This document shows, one piece after another, positions 1-6,593 of a stretch of DNA of 8,339 nt. The stretch is taken from positions 2,914 through 11,252 of the forward strand of contig DKXD01000059.1 of NCBI GenBank assembly GCA_002492075.1. Direction: 5' to 3'. The stretch comes from Ruminococcaceae bacterium UBA7135. GTDB lineage: Bacteria; Bacillota; Clostridia; Oscillospirales; Ruminococcaceae. The first letter of the stretch is position 1, and each line of letters begins with the position of its first letter. The notes beneath the pieces are model-generated. The model ran no database searches. It saw nothing but the letters and a program-made list of their open reading frames with translations, and was not told the DNA's origin. Made by a program: the position numbers and the translations under genes.

Positions 1-1932
1 TGCCGAATCCCACGTCGCCGCACAGCAGGCGCTCCATAGGCTGTACGCGCTGCATATCCGCTTTTATTTCATCAATACAGCGCAGTTGACTGTCGGTCTC
101 CACATATGGGAAGTGCTGCTCGAAGTCCTCCTGAAACGAGTCGTCTTCAGGGAACGCAAACCCTTGGGACTTCATTCGCTTGCCGTAAAGCTCGATAAGC
201 TCCGCCGCCATTTCCTTCGCGGCAGCCTTCGCTTTTGCCTTGGATTTCGTCCATTTGTCTGAGTTCAGCTTATTCAGCTTCACTGTGGAAACGTCGCCCG
301 TGCCGATATAGCGCGAAACTCTGTCAAGCTGAGTTACGGGAACGTGCAGAACATCGGCGCCCGCGTATTTTATGCGGATATAGTCCTTGGCAACACCGCC
401 GTTTTCTATCTTGTGAACGCCGTCGAAAACTCCAATGCCGTGCGAATAATGCACAACAAGGTCGCCCACCGAGATGTCCTCCAGCGAGCGTATCTCCTCT
501 CCCTTTTTCTTTTTGGGAATACGCCGCCTTGCCTCGTGAACGGCGGTGTGAGTAAACACGCACAATCCGCTTTCAAGGTACTCCATACCCGCGGAAAGCG
601 TTCCCGCCGTGACTATCACCTTGCCCGGCATAACGTCCTCGGGGGAGTTGTAAAACTCCGCGTTAAAGCCGTCCTCGGCGAGGTCGTGAGCGAGGTTTTT
701 CGCGCCCTTTTCCGTTCCCGCGAAAATATAGCAGCACACGCCGCGCCCGAGATATCCGCGCATTTCGTCTTCAAGTATCTTGTATTCTCCGCCCCACGGG
801 GAGGTCTGAACAGCACTGTGAGCATTTATCATAGTTCCCAGCTCAATTCCGCCGCCGCGCAGGAACGAATCGAAGTAAACGCGCGTTCGCTGCTCCAGCA
901 AGGCGTACAATTCCGACTTTGAGAGCATATAGCGCTCTAAGCCCTTGCATATCTTTGCTTCGTCGGTGAGTATCTTCAAGTCCTCCGCGTGCTGCAGCGC
1001 CGCCGCTCTGTAGCTTTCCCGAACGGTATTGTTCTCGCAGACGAAAACGCGCTTTACATAATCGAACACGGTCGCTTCGCTGTCGTAGCAGAGCGGAAAA
1101 TAGCGGTCGGCGTTGCGGACTCCCGCGCCGCCGCGAAGTCTGTTTACGTCGCCGAGGAGGTTTTGGCGAACCTCGTCCGCTCTTTTGCCGCGCAGCTTTT
1201 TGGCGAGCGCTTCTATCCTCTCACAGAGTATTTCATCGCTTTCAAACAGCGTTTCACGAGCGGGAGATACGGATATTTTGTCAAGAGTACGCGTTCTGCG
1301 CTGCGTTTCGGTATCAAATTCCGACAGGCTGTCTATCGCGTCTCCCCAGAACTCGATGCGGTATGGATTTGACGCGCTTGGCGGAAACACGTCCGCTATG
1401 CCGCCGCGTATCGAAAACTGCCCCGCGCCCTCAATCATATCGGCGCGCGAATATCCCGCCGCAACAAGACGCGTCGTCAACTCTTCAAGAGATAGCTCGT
1501 CCTCGCTTGTTATGGTTATCGTGCGCTCTTTGAGAGTTTCGGGCGGAATGGTAAGCTGTGCCGCCGCGCTCGCCGAGCAAACAACTGCCTTGCTGCTTCC
1601 CTCAAACAAGGCGTTCAGAGCGAAAATACGCTTATGCTCGTACTCACGCGAAGCCGCTTCCGCGCCGCGAGTATAAATTCCTTTTCGGGAAGCAGCAGCG
1701 CCGCCGTTTCTCCCAACATCGCGTTTATATCAAGACAAAGCTTCTGCGCTTCGCCCTCGCTTTCCGCTATGACAAGTGTTGGCTCGTCATTTAACAATGC
1801 CGCTATAAAATGCGCCTTATGGATATGTGAAACGCCCGTTACAAGAGCGGGCAGCGTATTTCCACTTTCAAGATACTTTTGCAGGCGCTTAAAGTCAGCG
1901 TTCTGACGCGCCGCGTTAATAAAGAAATTCAT
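1..1932 (-). CDS. mfd: Mfd transcription-repair coupling factor, N-terminal part, with an apparent frameshift
   Basis: Mfd is the ATP-driven translocase that removes RNA polymerase stalled at DNA damage and recruits UvrA. About 644 residues are visible. Residues 1–350 match the UvrB-like N-terminal module, including SREYEHKRIFALNALFEG near residue 95. The RNA polymerase-interacting domain carries GDLVVHYSHGIGVFD (about residues 485–500). The first helicase domain ends at LLCGDVGFG, so the Walker A lysine lies just off the left edge. The start ATG at 1932 has AAGGGG about 7 nt upstream and overlaps the preceding small gene by 17 nt. The reading frame breaks near 1670: read straight, the protein stops at 1615 after 105 residues, but adding one base joins it to an uninterrupted frame reaching position 2. 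I checked that frame for stops and found none. Identity is very secure; whether the gene is intact is not. Confidence 0.93.
1668..1675 (-). other. Probable single-base loss (frameshift) in mfd
   Basis: Up to codon 87 the protein reads LLLPEKEFI in the frame of the ATG. From 1669 the family sequence resumes one frame over as RGAEAASREYEHKR. Mfd proteins have one hydrophobic residue at this junction, so restoring one base (for example CTCGCG to CTCCGCG, giving EFILRGAEAAS) repairs it exactly. There is no slippery heptamer, and CTC cannot re-pair one base back. A true mutation or a sequencing or assembly error is therefore more likely than programmed frameshifting. Confidence 0.85.
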
Positions 1933-2215
1933 CTTTTCCCCTTTTGCTTATATCGCGCGCGGCTTTGGAATACATAATGCTGTTCACCTCGGGAAAACCC
2001 GCAGGCAAGCCATTCAGCGTCTCTTTTGCCGCCGCGTAATACTCTTCTCCGAGCGTGTCAGCGTCCAAAGCCGCCGTATCGAACAGCACCAAACACAGCC
2101 TTGCGCCGTTTTTGTGCGTGAATACTATCTTATTCCTGAATATCCCCGGCTCTTCGGGAGCGGGCACGGTTTCTATGAAATCAATGCTCTCAAGCCACAG
2201 ATGATCGTTGTTCAT
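1916..2215 (-). CDS. Small acidic protein of unknown function between pth and mfd (99 aa)
   Basis: I do not recognise this family. The protein is soluble-looking and acidic in its first half, with no signal peptide or membrane segment. Hydrophobic stretches such as KIVFTH and LCLVLFDTAAL alternate with charged runs, as in a small alpha/beta domain. It ends in a lysine/arginine-rich tail (SKAARDISKRGKDEFLY). I chose the ATG at 2215 over an in-frame TTG at 2221 because GAGGG lies about 9 nt upstream of the ATG. It starts 12 nt after the pth stop, and its last 17 nt overlap the mfd start, so the three genes are almost certainly co-transcribed and mfd may be translationally coupled to it. Its position suggests a conserved companion of pth or mfd, but no function can be read from the sequence. 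Confidence 0.75.
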   Translation of the reverse strand: MNNDHLWLESIDFIETVPAPEEPGIFRNKIVFTHKNGARLCLVLFDTAALDADTLGEEYYAAAKETLNGLPAGFPEVNSIMYSKAARDISKRGKDEFLY

Positions 2216-2227
2216 AATCAAAAGCCC

Positions 2228-2854
2228 TCACGAATTGTATTTGTTCATCGCTTCGTCTATTTTCCCCGCGACCATAAGCTCCAGAGCGCTCACGGCGTTT
2301 TGAAAGCACTGTTCAAGCTTTTCGCCGTCCTCCTTTTTGAAGTGTCCGAGGACCCAATCGGCTAGGTTATAATCGGGGTGCGGCTTCGCACCTACGCCCA
2401 TTTTTATTCTCGGAAACATATCGCTCCCCGAAAGGTAGATTATGTTCTTTATGCCGTTGTGTCCTCCGTCGCTGCCCTTGCGGCGAATACGCATTTTACC
2501 GGGTTCGAGCGAGATATCGTCAAATACTATTATCGTGCGCTCCGGAGGTATCTTGTAAAAACTCATCGCCTCGGTGACAGCCTCGCCGCTCTTGTTCATA
2601 AACGTTGAGGGCTTCATTATCAGGCACCGCTTGCCCGCTATCATCACATCGCACGTCAGCGACTTGAATTTCAGTTTTTTACAGCTCACCTTGTACTTTT
2701 CGCACAGCGTATCTATCGTCATAAAGCCGATATTGTGGCGGGTGTTCTCATATTCCGTGCCGGGATTTCCCAATCCCGCTATGATGTACTCCACCGCGCC
2801 CGTGGGAGCGGGATCTTTGTTCTCCAACTGCTTGAATATATCAAAAACCGACAT
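2228..2854 (-). CDS. pth: Peptidyl-tRNA hydrolase
   Basis: Pth is a cytoplasmic enzyme that cleaves peptidyl-tRNA released prematurely from ribosomes, recycling tRNA. At 208 residues it is complete. The bacterial Pth signatures appear in order: GLGNPG (N30), TRHNIGF with catalytic H40, MKPSTFMNKSG (N87), FDDISLEPG with D112 in the place of E. coli D93, and GGHNGIK (N133). The first 20 or so residues (MSVFDIFKQLENKDPAPTGA) are an extension ahead of the usual start. That ATG is supported by GAGGT about 11 nt upstream, and I recall similar extensions in Ruminococcaceae relatives. It is the first gene of the pth–small protein–mfd operon, driven by the promoter at 2981–3009 through a leader of about 120 nt. 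Confidence 0.97.
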   Translation of the reverse strand: MSVFDIFKQLENKDPAPTGAVEYIIAGLGNPGTEYENTRHNIGFMTIDTLCEKYKVSCKKLKFKSLTCDVMIAGKRCLIMKPSTFMNKSGEAVTEAMSFYKIPPERTIIVFDDISLEPGKMRIRRKGSDGGHNGIKNIIYLSGSDMFPRIKMGVGAKPHPDYNLADWVLGHFKKEDGEKLEQCFQNAVSALELMVAGKIDEAMNKYNS

Positions 2855-2883
2855 TTTTATTTCTTACCTCAAAATATTATCCC

Positions 2884-2916
2884 TTTTCAATCCCCCGCTT
2901 CATGGGGGATTGAAAA
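2884..2916 (-). repeat. 13-bp inverted repeat in the pth leader
   Basis: TTTTCAATCCCCC (2884–2896) is the exact reverse complement of GGGGGATTGAAAA (2904–2916), with a 7-nt loop. An A6T6 tract overlaps the right arm (2913–2924). On the minus strand no T-run follows the hairpin, so it is not a standard terminator for pth-direction transcripts. On the plus strand T6 follows after two bases, but no plus-strand gene feeds it. It lies about 18 nt upstream of the pth ribosome binding site. The CCCCCGC core also occurs in the hairpin at 8317–8339, which suggests a dispersed repeat or a 5′-UTR structure. Confidence 0.7.
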
Positions 2917-2937
2917 AATTTTTTAAACAAACGCACC

Positions 2938-2967
2938 AAAACCGTCCGCAAAAATTTCGCGGACGGT
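2938..2967 (-). terminator. GC-rich hairpin with a short T tract: terminator or leader attenuator
   Basis: ACCGTCCGC (2941–2949) and GCGGACGGT (2959–2967) form a perfect 9-bp stem with a 9-nt loop. On the minus strand the stem runs into TTTT and then a mixed G/T stretch. It lies 52 nt beyond the stop of the anti-sigma-like gene and could end that operon. It is also only about 14 nt downstream of the -10 box of the pth promoter, so it is the first structure in the pth transcript and might attenuate or stabilise it. The short T run leaves its strength uncertain. Confidence 0.65.
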
Positions 2968-2980
2968 GTTATCCTATGTT

Positions 2981-3009
2981 ATTTTAGCACAATTTTCCCG
3001 ATTTGTCAA
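2981..3009 (-). promoter_or_regulatory. Sigma-A-type promoter for the pth–mfd operon
   Basis: On the minus strand a perfect -35 box TTGACA (3009–3004) is separated by exactly 17 nt from TAAAAT (2986–2981). The bases just before the -10 are TGC, an extended -10-like touch. The expected transcription start is near 2974, about 120 nt before the pth ATG. The -35 lies 11 nt past the stop codon of the anti-sigma-like gene, so the housekeeping operon has its own promoter directly behind the preceding operon. Confidence 0.8.
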
Positions 3010-3019
3010 GATAGTTTGT

Positions 3020-3727
3020 TTATTTTTCGGTCATTCCATCGATGAATGACATGATCTCCTCCATCGAAACCGTGCCGTTTACCATGTGTATATAATCTCC
3101 GCAATCCCATATAACGGTATTCATCATATACTTCGTTCCATCATCAAAATCAATTGAGGTTACTATCGAAACCCCGTCAAATCCTTTTGTCTTAATGGGC
3201 TTGAACTCGTCCTGTTCAGTCTGTATGTGGTTTACAAACGAGCTTTTCGTTATCTGCATGACACGGACAAACGGCGAACCGTGGTTTTCGGGAACAACAG
3301 CGTTTACGTCTACATACATCTCTTCAACGTCATCTTCGCTTACGTGGCACATACGGTCGAGGCGCTTGTATTTTTCGGGAGCGTTGCAGTCATAGCAGAA
3401 CTTTTCGATAGTTTTGGGAGCGTTTTCGGCATTTTCCGCGAACATCATTAAATAATCATATCCATTAAAGCGGTTTTTAGTAAACCAAAAGCCTCCACAC
3501 CGTATAATACTTGCCGCCCCTGTTACCACCGCAAGCACTACGACCGCCGTGATAACGAGCGCTCTACGCTTCAACGGCAGTTTCTTCTCCGTTTTCGGAA
3601 GTCCGTTAGGGTAGAGTACCGCGTTTACGGCGCGGCGGTGCGCTCGCTTAAAGCAGTGACGAGGCGCGTTTTCGGGCAGAGCGTACTCCTCAGCGCAAAT
3701 TTCCTCCAGAACGTCCTTTAATGTCAT
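3020..3727 (-). CDS. Single-pass membrane anti-sigma-like protein (DUF4367-like C-terminus)
   Basis: This 235-residue protein has three parts. Residues 1–53 are cytoplasmic, with a basic helix (FKRAHRRAVNAVL) like the N-termini of clostridial anti-sigma proteins. Residues 54–75 form one hydrophobic helix (ALVITAVVVLAVVTGAASII). The rest is an exported domain whose end, IDFDDGTKYMMNTVIWDCGD followed by a short amphipathic helix, resembles DUF4367 domains. It starts 4 nt after the sigma factor stop, with GGAGGT inside the sigma gene's last codons, so the two are translationally linked. The usual role of such a partner is to hold the sigma factor inactive at the membrane until a surface signal arrives; that role is inferred from context. 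The exported domain has several cysteines, including FCYDC at 110–114. No ZAS zinc motif (HX3CX2C) is present. Confidence 0.78.
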   Translation of the reverse strand: MTLKDVLEEICAEEYALPENAPRHCFKRAHRRAVNAVLYPNGLPKTEKKLPLKRRALVITAVVVLAVVTGAASIIRCGGFWFTKNRFNGYDYLMMFAENAENAPKTIEKFCYDCNAPEKYKRLDRMCHVSEDDVEEMYVDVNAVVPENHGSPFVRVMQITKSSFVNHIQTEQDEFKPIKTKGFDGVSIVTSIDFDDGTKYMMNTVIWDCGDYIHMVNGTVSMEEIMSFIDGMTEK

Positions 3728-3731
3728 AAGA

Positions 3732-4258
3732 TCAACCTCCGTTCAGATATTTCCGTATCGTCTTATATGCGTTGGAAACGCGCTTTCGGGCTGTCGGCTC
3801 GGAAATGTTCAAAGCATTTGCGATCTCGGCGATCGACATCTTGTGTACGATCTTTAATATCAGCGCTTCCTTCTGCGCTTCGGGCATTAACTTGATAAAC
3901 GCTTTAAGCTCCTTGGCGGCAGCGTTTCCCAAAAACATATCCTCAACGGACGGCGAGTTATCCTCAACAGCTTCGGACATCTCGGAGGACTTTGCGCACT
4001 CGGAAAGAATATCGTTTACCGCGTTTCTTGTAACAATAACCGCGTAGGACACTCTTTTGTGAACCGACAGCGAGAAAAATCTCTCGGGATATTTCGCTAT
4101 CCGCAAAAAGTCTTCCTGAACCGCGTCCTCGGCTTTCTCACGATTATGAGTTCTTGACAGCGCGAACGCGTAAAGGTTGCTTTTGTACTCCGCGTAAAAC
4201 TCGGCTAGCTCTTTCTGCGTTCCTCGGTGTCAAGAATTGCAAGTGCGCCTGCTATCAT
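3732..4258 (-). CDS. Sigma-70-family (ECF-like) RNA polymerase sigma factor, frameshifted near its start
   Basis: This is a small sigma factor of about 175 residues once a one-base shift near 4212 is corrected. Region 2 is visible as LAEFYAEYKSNLYAFALSR, then NREKAEDAVQEDFLRIAK. Region 4 is visible as LMPEAQKEALILKIVHKM, then SIAEIANALNISEPTARKRV, a helix-turn-helix that reads -35 boxes. The start ATG at 4258 is preceded by a strong GGGAGGTGGTGA. Read straight from it, the protein is only MIAGALAILDTEERRKS before UAG. The remaining residues lie in the next frame, open to 3732. It is followed 4 nt later by the anti-sigma-like gene. The target regulon is unknown; many such factors also control their own operon. 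Confidence 0.87.
4205..4218 (-). other. Frameshift site in the sigma factor gene, with an A_AAG slip sequence
   Basis: In the frame of the ATG the codons are CGC AGA AAG AGC TAG. The sigma-70 sequence continues in the -1 frame as GAG CTA GCC GAG. Adding one A to the AAA run, or a ribosome slipping from AAG back to AAA, both give RRKELAEF, which matches the family. An AGGA sits about 6 nt upstream, closer than usual stimulators of -1 slippage. A lost base in the A-run (sequencing error or mutation) is the simpler reading; programmed slippage is possible but unproven. Confidence 0.8.
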
Positions 4259-4274
4259 TTTCACCACCTCCCGA

Positions 4275-4305
4275 TATATTAACCCCAAACACAGCCGATT
4301 TGTGA
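4275..4305 (-). promoter_or_regulatory. Weak candidate promoter upstream of the sigma factor
   Basis: The 96-nt gap between the MocR stop and the sigma ATG holds, on the minus strand, TTCACA followed by a G/T-rich spacer of about 19 nt and TAATAT, just ahead of the ribosome binding site. The spacer is long and the match moderate. If this gene is autoregulated, its real promoter may follow an ECF consensus that I cannot identify from a single site. Confidence 0.25.
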
Positions 4306-4317
4306 ACTCTCTTTATT

Positions 4318-4348
4318 AAAAAAACTCTCCCACTCCATTAAGGGATAG
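4318..4348 (-). terminator. Rho-independent terminator after the MocR gene
   Basis: On the minus strand CTATCCC (4348–4342) pairs with GGGAGAG (4331–4325) around a 10-nt loop, with one internal mismatch. Seven T residues follow directly (4324–4318). It begins 6 nt after the MocR stop codon and closes the five-gene cluster. The stem is short, but the T run and placement are good. Confidence 0.6.
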
Positions 4349-4354
4349 AAGCAG

Positions 4355-5698
4355 TTACGAACTTAAAAGCTCGGCAATGCGCTCCTCGTTCGCGTTTGAG
4401 TAGTTCACCAGAAACAAATCGGCGGGGCAGCATGAACAATCCGCATAATATTCGTCAAGGTGCGTTATTTTAATTCCGCATTTACCGCAATCATCTATCA
4501 TCTTCTCGGAGTTTTCGGGGGCTTTGACCGTGAAGTGCAAGCCCGCGTTCTCCTCGGATATCTCCGCATTGGGATAACGTGAAATAAGCTCCGTTACCAA
4601 CTCGCAAACCCGCCGAAAGCGCTTTTTGGTGCGGTTTATATGACGTTCAAAATAACCCTCAGAGATAAACCGCGCAAGCGTATACTGCTCGAACGCGGGA
4701 ACGGAGCAAGCGTAAAATCCCAGCTTTTCGCGCCAGAGCCTGTAAAGGCTTTCTGACAGGCACATATAACTTATGCGAACCGACGGCGCTATGGTCTGCG
4801 AAAACGTATTAACATATATAACACGCTCGTAACCGTCCGAACCAAACATTGTCGGAACTGGCTTGCCGCTGTGCCGGAACTCGCTGTCGTAATCGTCCTC
4901 GATGACAAAACGCTCGCTGCTGCCCTCTGCCCAATCGAGTATCTCGCAGCGGCGCGAGATTGGCATTACAATGCCTGTCGGGAAGTGGTGCGCGGGAGAG
5001 ATGTGCGCTATGTCAACTCGCTTTTCATACAGCTCGTCCGAACTCATTCCCGATTTGTCAAGCGAAATATACTCAAAGCGCACGTTATTCAGCGCATAGA
5101 TTTTCGGAAGCTTCGGAAATCCCGGATTTTCAACGCCATATCGCTTATCACGACCCAAAAGCTGTATCAGCAGATTGTAGAGGTACTCCGTACCCGAACC
5201 GACTATAACTCGCTCGGGCGGTACGAAAATGCCCCGCGCCCTGTAAAGGTAACCCGAAACAGCCTCGCGAAGCTCGTATGCGCCGCCGCTGACGACGGGC
5301 TGCAAAAGCCGCATTCCCTGTTCAAGAATTACGGAGCGCATGAGTCTTGTCCACACCGAAAACGGGAAGAGTGTCTCGCTTGCCGACTGCTGCTGCGGCG
5401 TTTCTTCACGCTGAGTTTCGAAATGATTTTGAGGCTCACGAACACGCGGCTCGGCAGTGTCGCCGCTATACTGCGCAAAATATCCGCTGCGCTGTACCGC
5501 TCGCACATAGCCTTCGGCGATAAGCTGAGAATACGCGTTCTCTACGGTTATCAGGCTCACCTGCAATTGATCGGCGAGCATACGCTTGCTCGGCAGCTTT
5601 TCTCCCTTTTTTATCCTGCCCGCAAGCATATCGTCGCGCAAATGCTCGTAAAGCTGTTCATAAAGCGGTTTGTTGTTATTTTTATCAAGAGCCTGCAT
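4355..5698 (-). CDS. MocR-type GntR/aminotransferase-fold regulator lacking the PLP lysine
   Basis: This 447-residue protein has a GntR winged helix at residues 10–75 (LRDDMLAGRIKKGEKLPSKR then LITVENAYSQLIAEGYV). A linker follows, then a class I aminotransferase fold from about residue 110. Fold motifs include GSGTEYLYNLL, ENPGFPKLPKIY, SPAHHFPTGIVMPI and EDDYDSEFR (D268, Y270, the counterparts of GabR D279 and Y281). Where the PLP Schiff-base lysine should be, the protein reads VNTFSQTIAPSVRISYM: the codon is CAG, so position 301 is Gln (GabR K312). Family members normally sense PLP or PLP adducts to control vitamin B6 or amino-acid genes; this one may bind no cofactor covalently. The C-terminus has cysteines at 404, 407, 421, 423 and 424. 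I chose the ATG at 5698 over the TTG at 5713 because GGGGAGA is about 6 nt upstream of it. It overlaps the radical SAM gene by 14 nt. Confidence 0.9.
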   Translation of the reverse strand: MQALDKNNNKPLYEQLYEHLRDDMLAGRIKKGEKLPSKRMLADQLQVSLITVENAYSQLIAEGYVRAVQRSGYFAQYSGDTAEPRVREPQNHFETQREETPQQQSASETLFPFSVWTRLMRSVILEQGMRLLQPVVSGGAYELREAVSGYLYRARGIFVPPERVIVGSGTEYLYNLLIQLLGRDKRYGVENPGFPKLPKIYALNNVRFEYISLDKSGMSSDELYEKRVDIAHISPAHHFPTGIVMPISRRCEILDWAEGSSERFVIEDDYDSEFRHSGKPVPTMFGSDGYERVIYVNTFSQTIAPSVRISYMCLSESLYRLWREKLGFYACSVPAFEQYTLARFISEGYFERHINRTKKRFRRVCELVTELISRYPNAEISEENAGLHFTVKAPENSEKMIDDCGKCGIKITHLDEYYADCSCCPADLFLVNYSNANEERIAELLSS

Positions 5699-6593
5699 TG
5701 CTGTTCTCCCCAAATAATTTTCCTTGATAAGTATTCATATCCGCCAAGCGCTTATCAAGTCCGCCCAGAACAGATATCTTGTCCGCACTCCAAAGCGGTG
5801 CTGCCAGCAACGATTTATCCCCGTCGCCCGTTACGCGTTCTATAACGGTTTCGGGCGGGAGGAGTTCAAGCTGCCGCGAGGTGATGTCAATGTACTCCTC
5901 GCGGGTAAGCGGAGTATACTCCCCGCTTTCATAAAGCTCACACAGGCGCGTTCCCCGCAAAACGTGCAGTGAGTGTATCTTCACACCGTTTGGACGAAGT
6001 TTTGCAAGAACTTTCGCCGTCTCGATCATCATTTCGGGAGTTTCACGCGGCAGTCCGTTAATGATATGCACGCAAACGCGTATATTATGCTCTTTTAACA
6101 GAGCATATCCGCGCAGAAAATCCGAAAACGTATGTCCTCTGTTGATAAACTTGGCTATGCTGTCATGGACGGTTTGCAGACCTAACTCTACGGAAAGCGG
6201 CAGAGGGAATTCGGCGAGTATGCGCGCTTTTTGCTCGTCAAGGCAATCGGCGCGGGTAGCAAGTGACACAGAAAACGCTCCGAGCTTTCGCGCCGTTTCA
6301 AGCAGCTCTGACAGCATTTCGGGCGTGCAGAACGTGTTCGTGTGAACTCCGAAATACGCGCATATTTTCGCGTTTTCGTCCTTGGCGCGTATTCTCGCGC
6401 ACTCGGCACTCCATTGCTCCTCGATGGGACGCGGGTCGAACGTGTCCTTGCAGTAAATGCAGCCGCCATTATTCGGGCAGGAGAAATGCGCGTCCAGAGT
6501 GGCTTTGTAAACGCGTCCGCCATAGGTATGCTTATTGTGGTACGCTAAAGTGTGATAGCGTTTGTTGTCGTCCGAAAACTTGAATGGGTTCAT
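5685..6593 (-). CDS. TIGR01212/YhcC-type radical SAM protein
   Basis: This is a 302-residue cytoplasmic radical SAM enzyme. The [4Fe-4S] cysteines are C39, C45 and C48 in FSCPNNGGCIYC. Family signatures follow: AYFGVHTNTF, SLATRADCLDE, LSVELGLQTVHDSIAKFINR, GHTF, RVCVHIINGLPRET, GVKIHSLHVLRGT and ERVTGDGDKSLLAAPLWS. These match TIGR01212 members such as E. coli YhcC and B. subtilis YtqA; from memory, YtqA has been linked to the tRNA wobble-uridine side chain (MnmL). Whether this copy does that job is uncertain: no companion methyltransferase is nearby, and the first cysteine spacing (CX5C) is shorter than the roughly CX11C of typical members. The ATG at 6593 has GAGGT about 6 nt upstream and sits in an ATGA overlap with the preceding gene, so the two are translationally coupled. 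Confidence 0.92.
   Translation of the reverse strand: MNPFKFSDDNKRYHTLAYHNKHTYGGRVYKATLDAHFSCPNNGGCIYCKDTFDPRPIEEQWSAECARIRAKDENAKICAYFGVHTNTFCTPEMLSELLETARKLGAFSVSLATRADCLDEQKARILAEFPLPLSVELGLQTVHDSIAKFINRGHTFSDFLRGYALLKEHNIRVCVHIINGLPRETPEMMIETAKVLAKLRPNGVKIHSLHVLRGTRLCELYESGEYTPLTREEYIDITSRQLELLPPETVIERVTGDGDKSLLAAPLWSADKISVLGGLDKRLADMNTYQGKLFGENSNAGS

Noticed and set aside
344..1372. Plus-strand open frames of 192 and 127 codons opposite mfd
   Set aside because: They are in antiparallel codon phase with mfd and simply mirror its lack of stop codons; no protein signature is seen.
2877..2903. Eight-codon reading frame (MKRGIEKG) in the pth leader as a regulatory leader peptide
   Set aside because: Its ATG is in the loop of the 13-bp hairpin and has no ribosome binding site upstream, so translation is unlikely.
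4871..5845. A 324-codon plus-strand open frame antisense to the MocR gene
   Set aside because: It lies opposite a clearly recognised protein, crosses into the radical SAM gene, and has no ribosome binding site or family resemblance; it is a by-product of high-GC codon positions.
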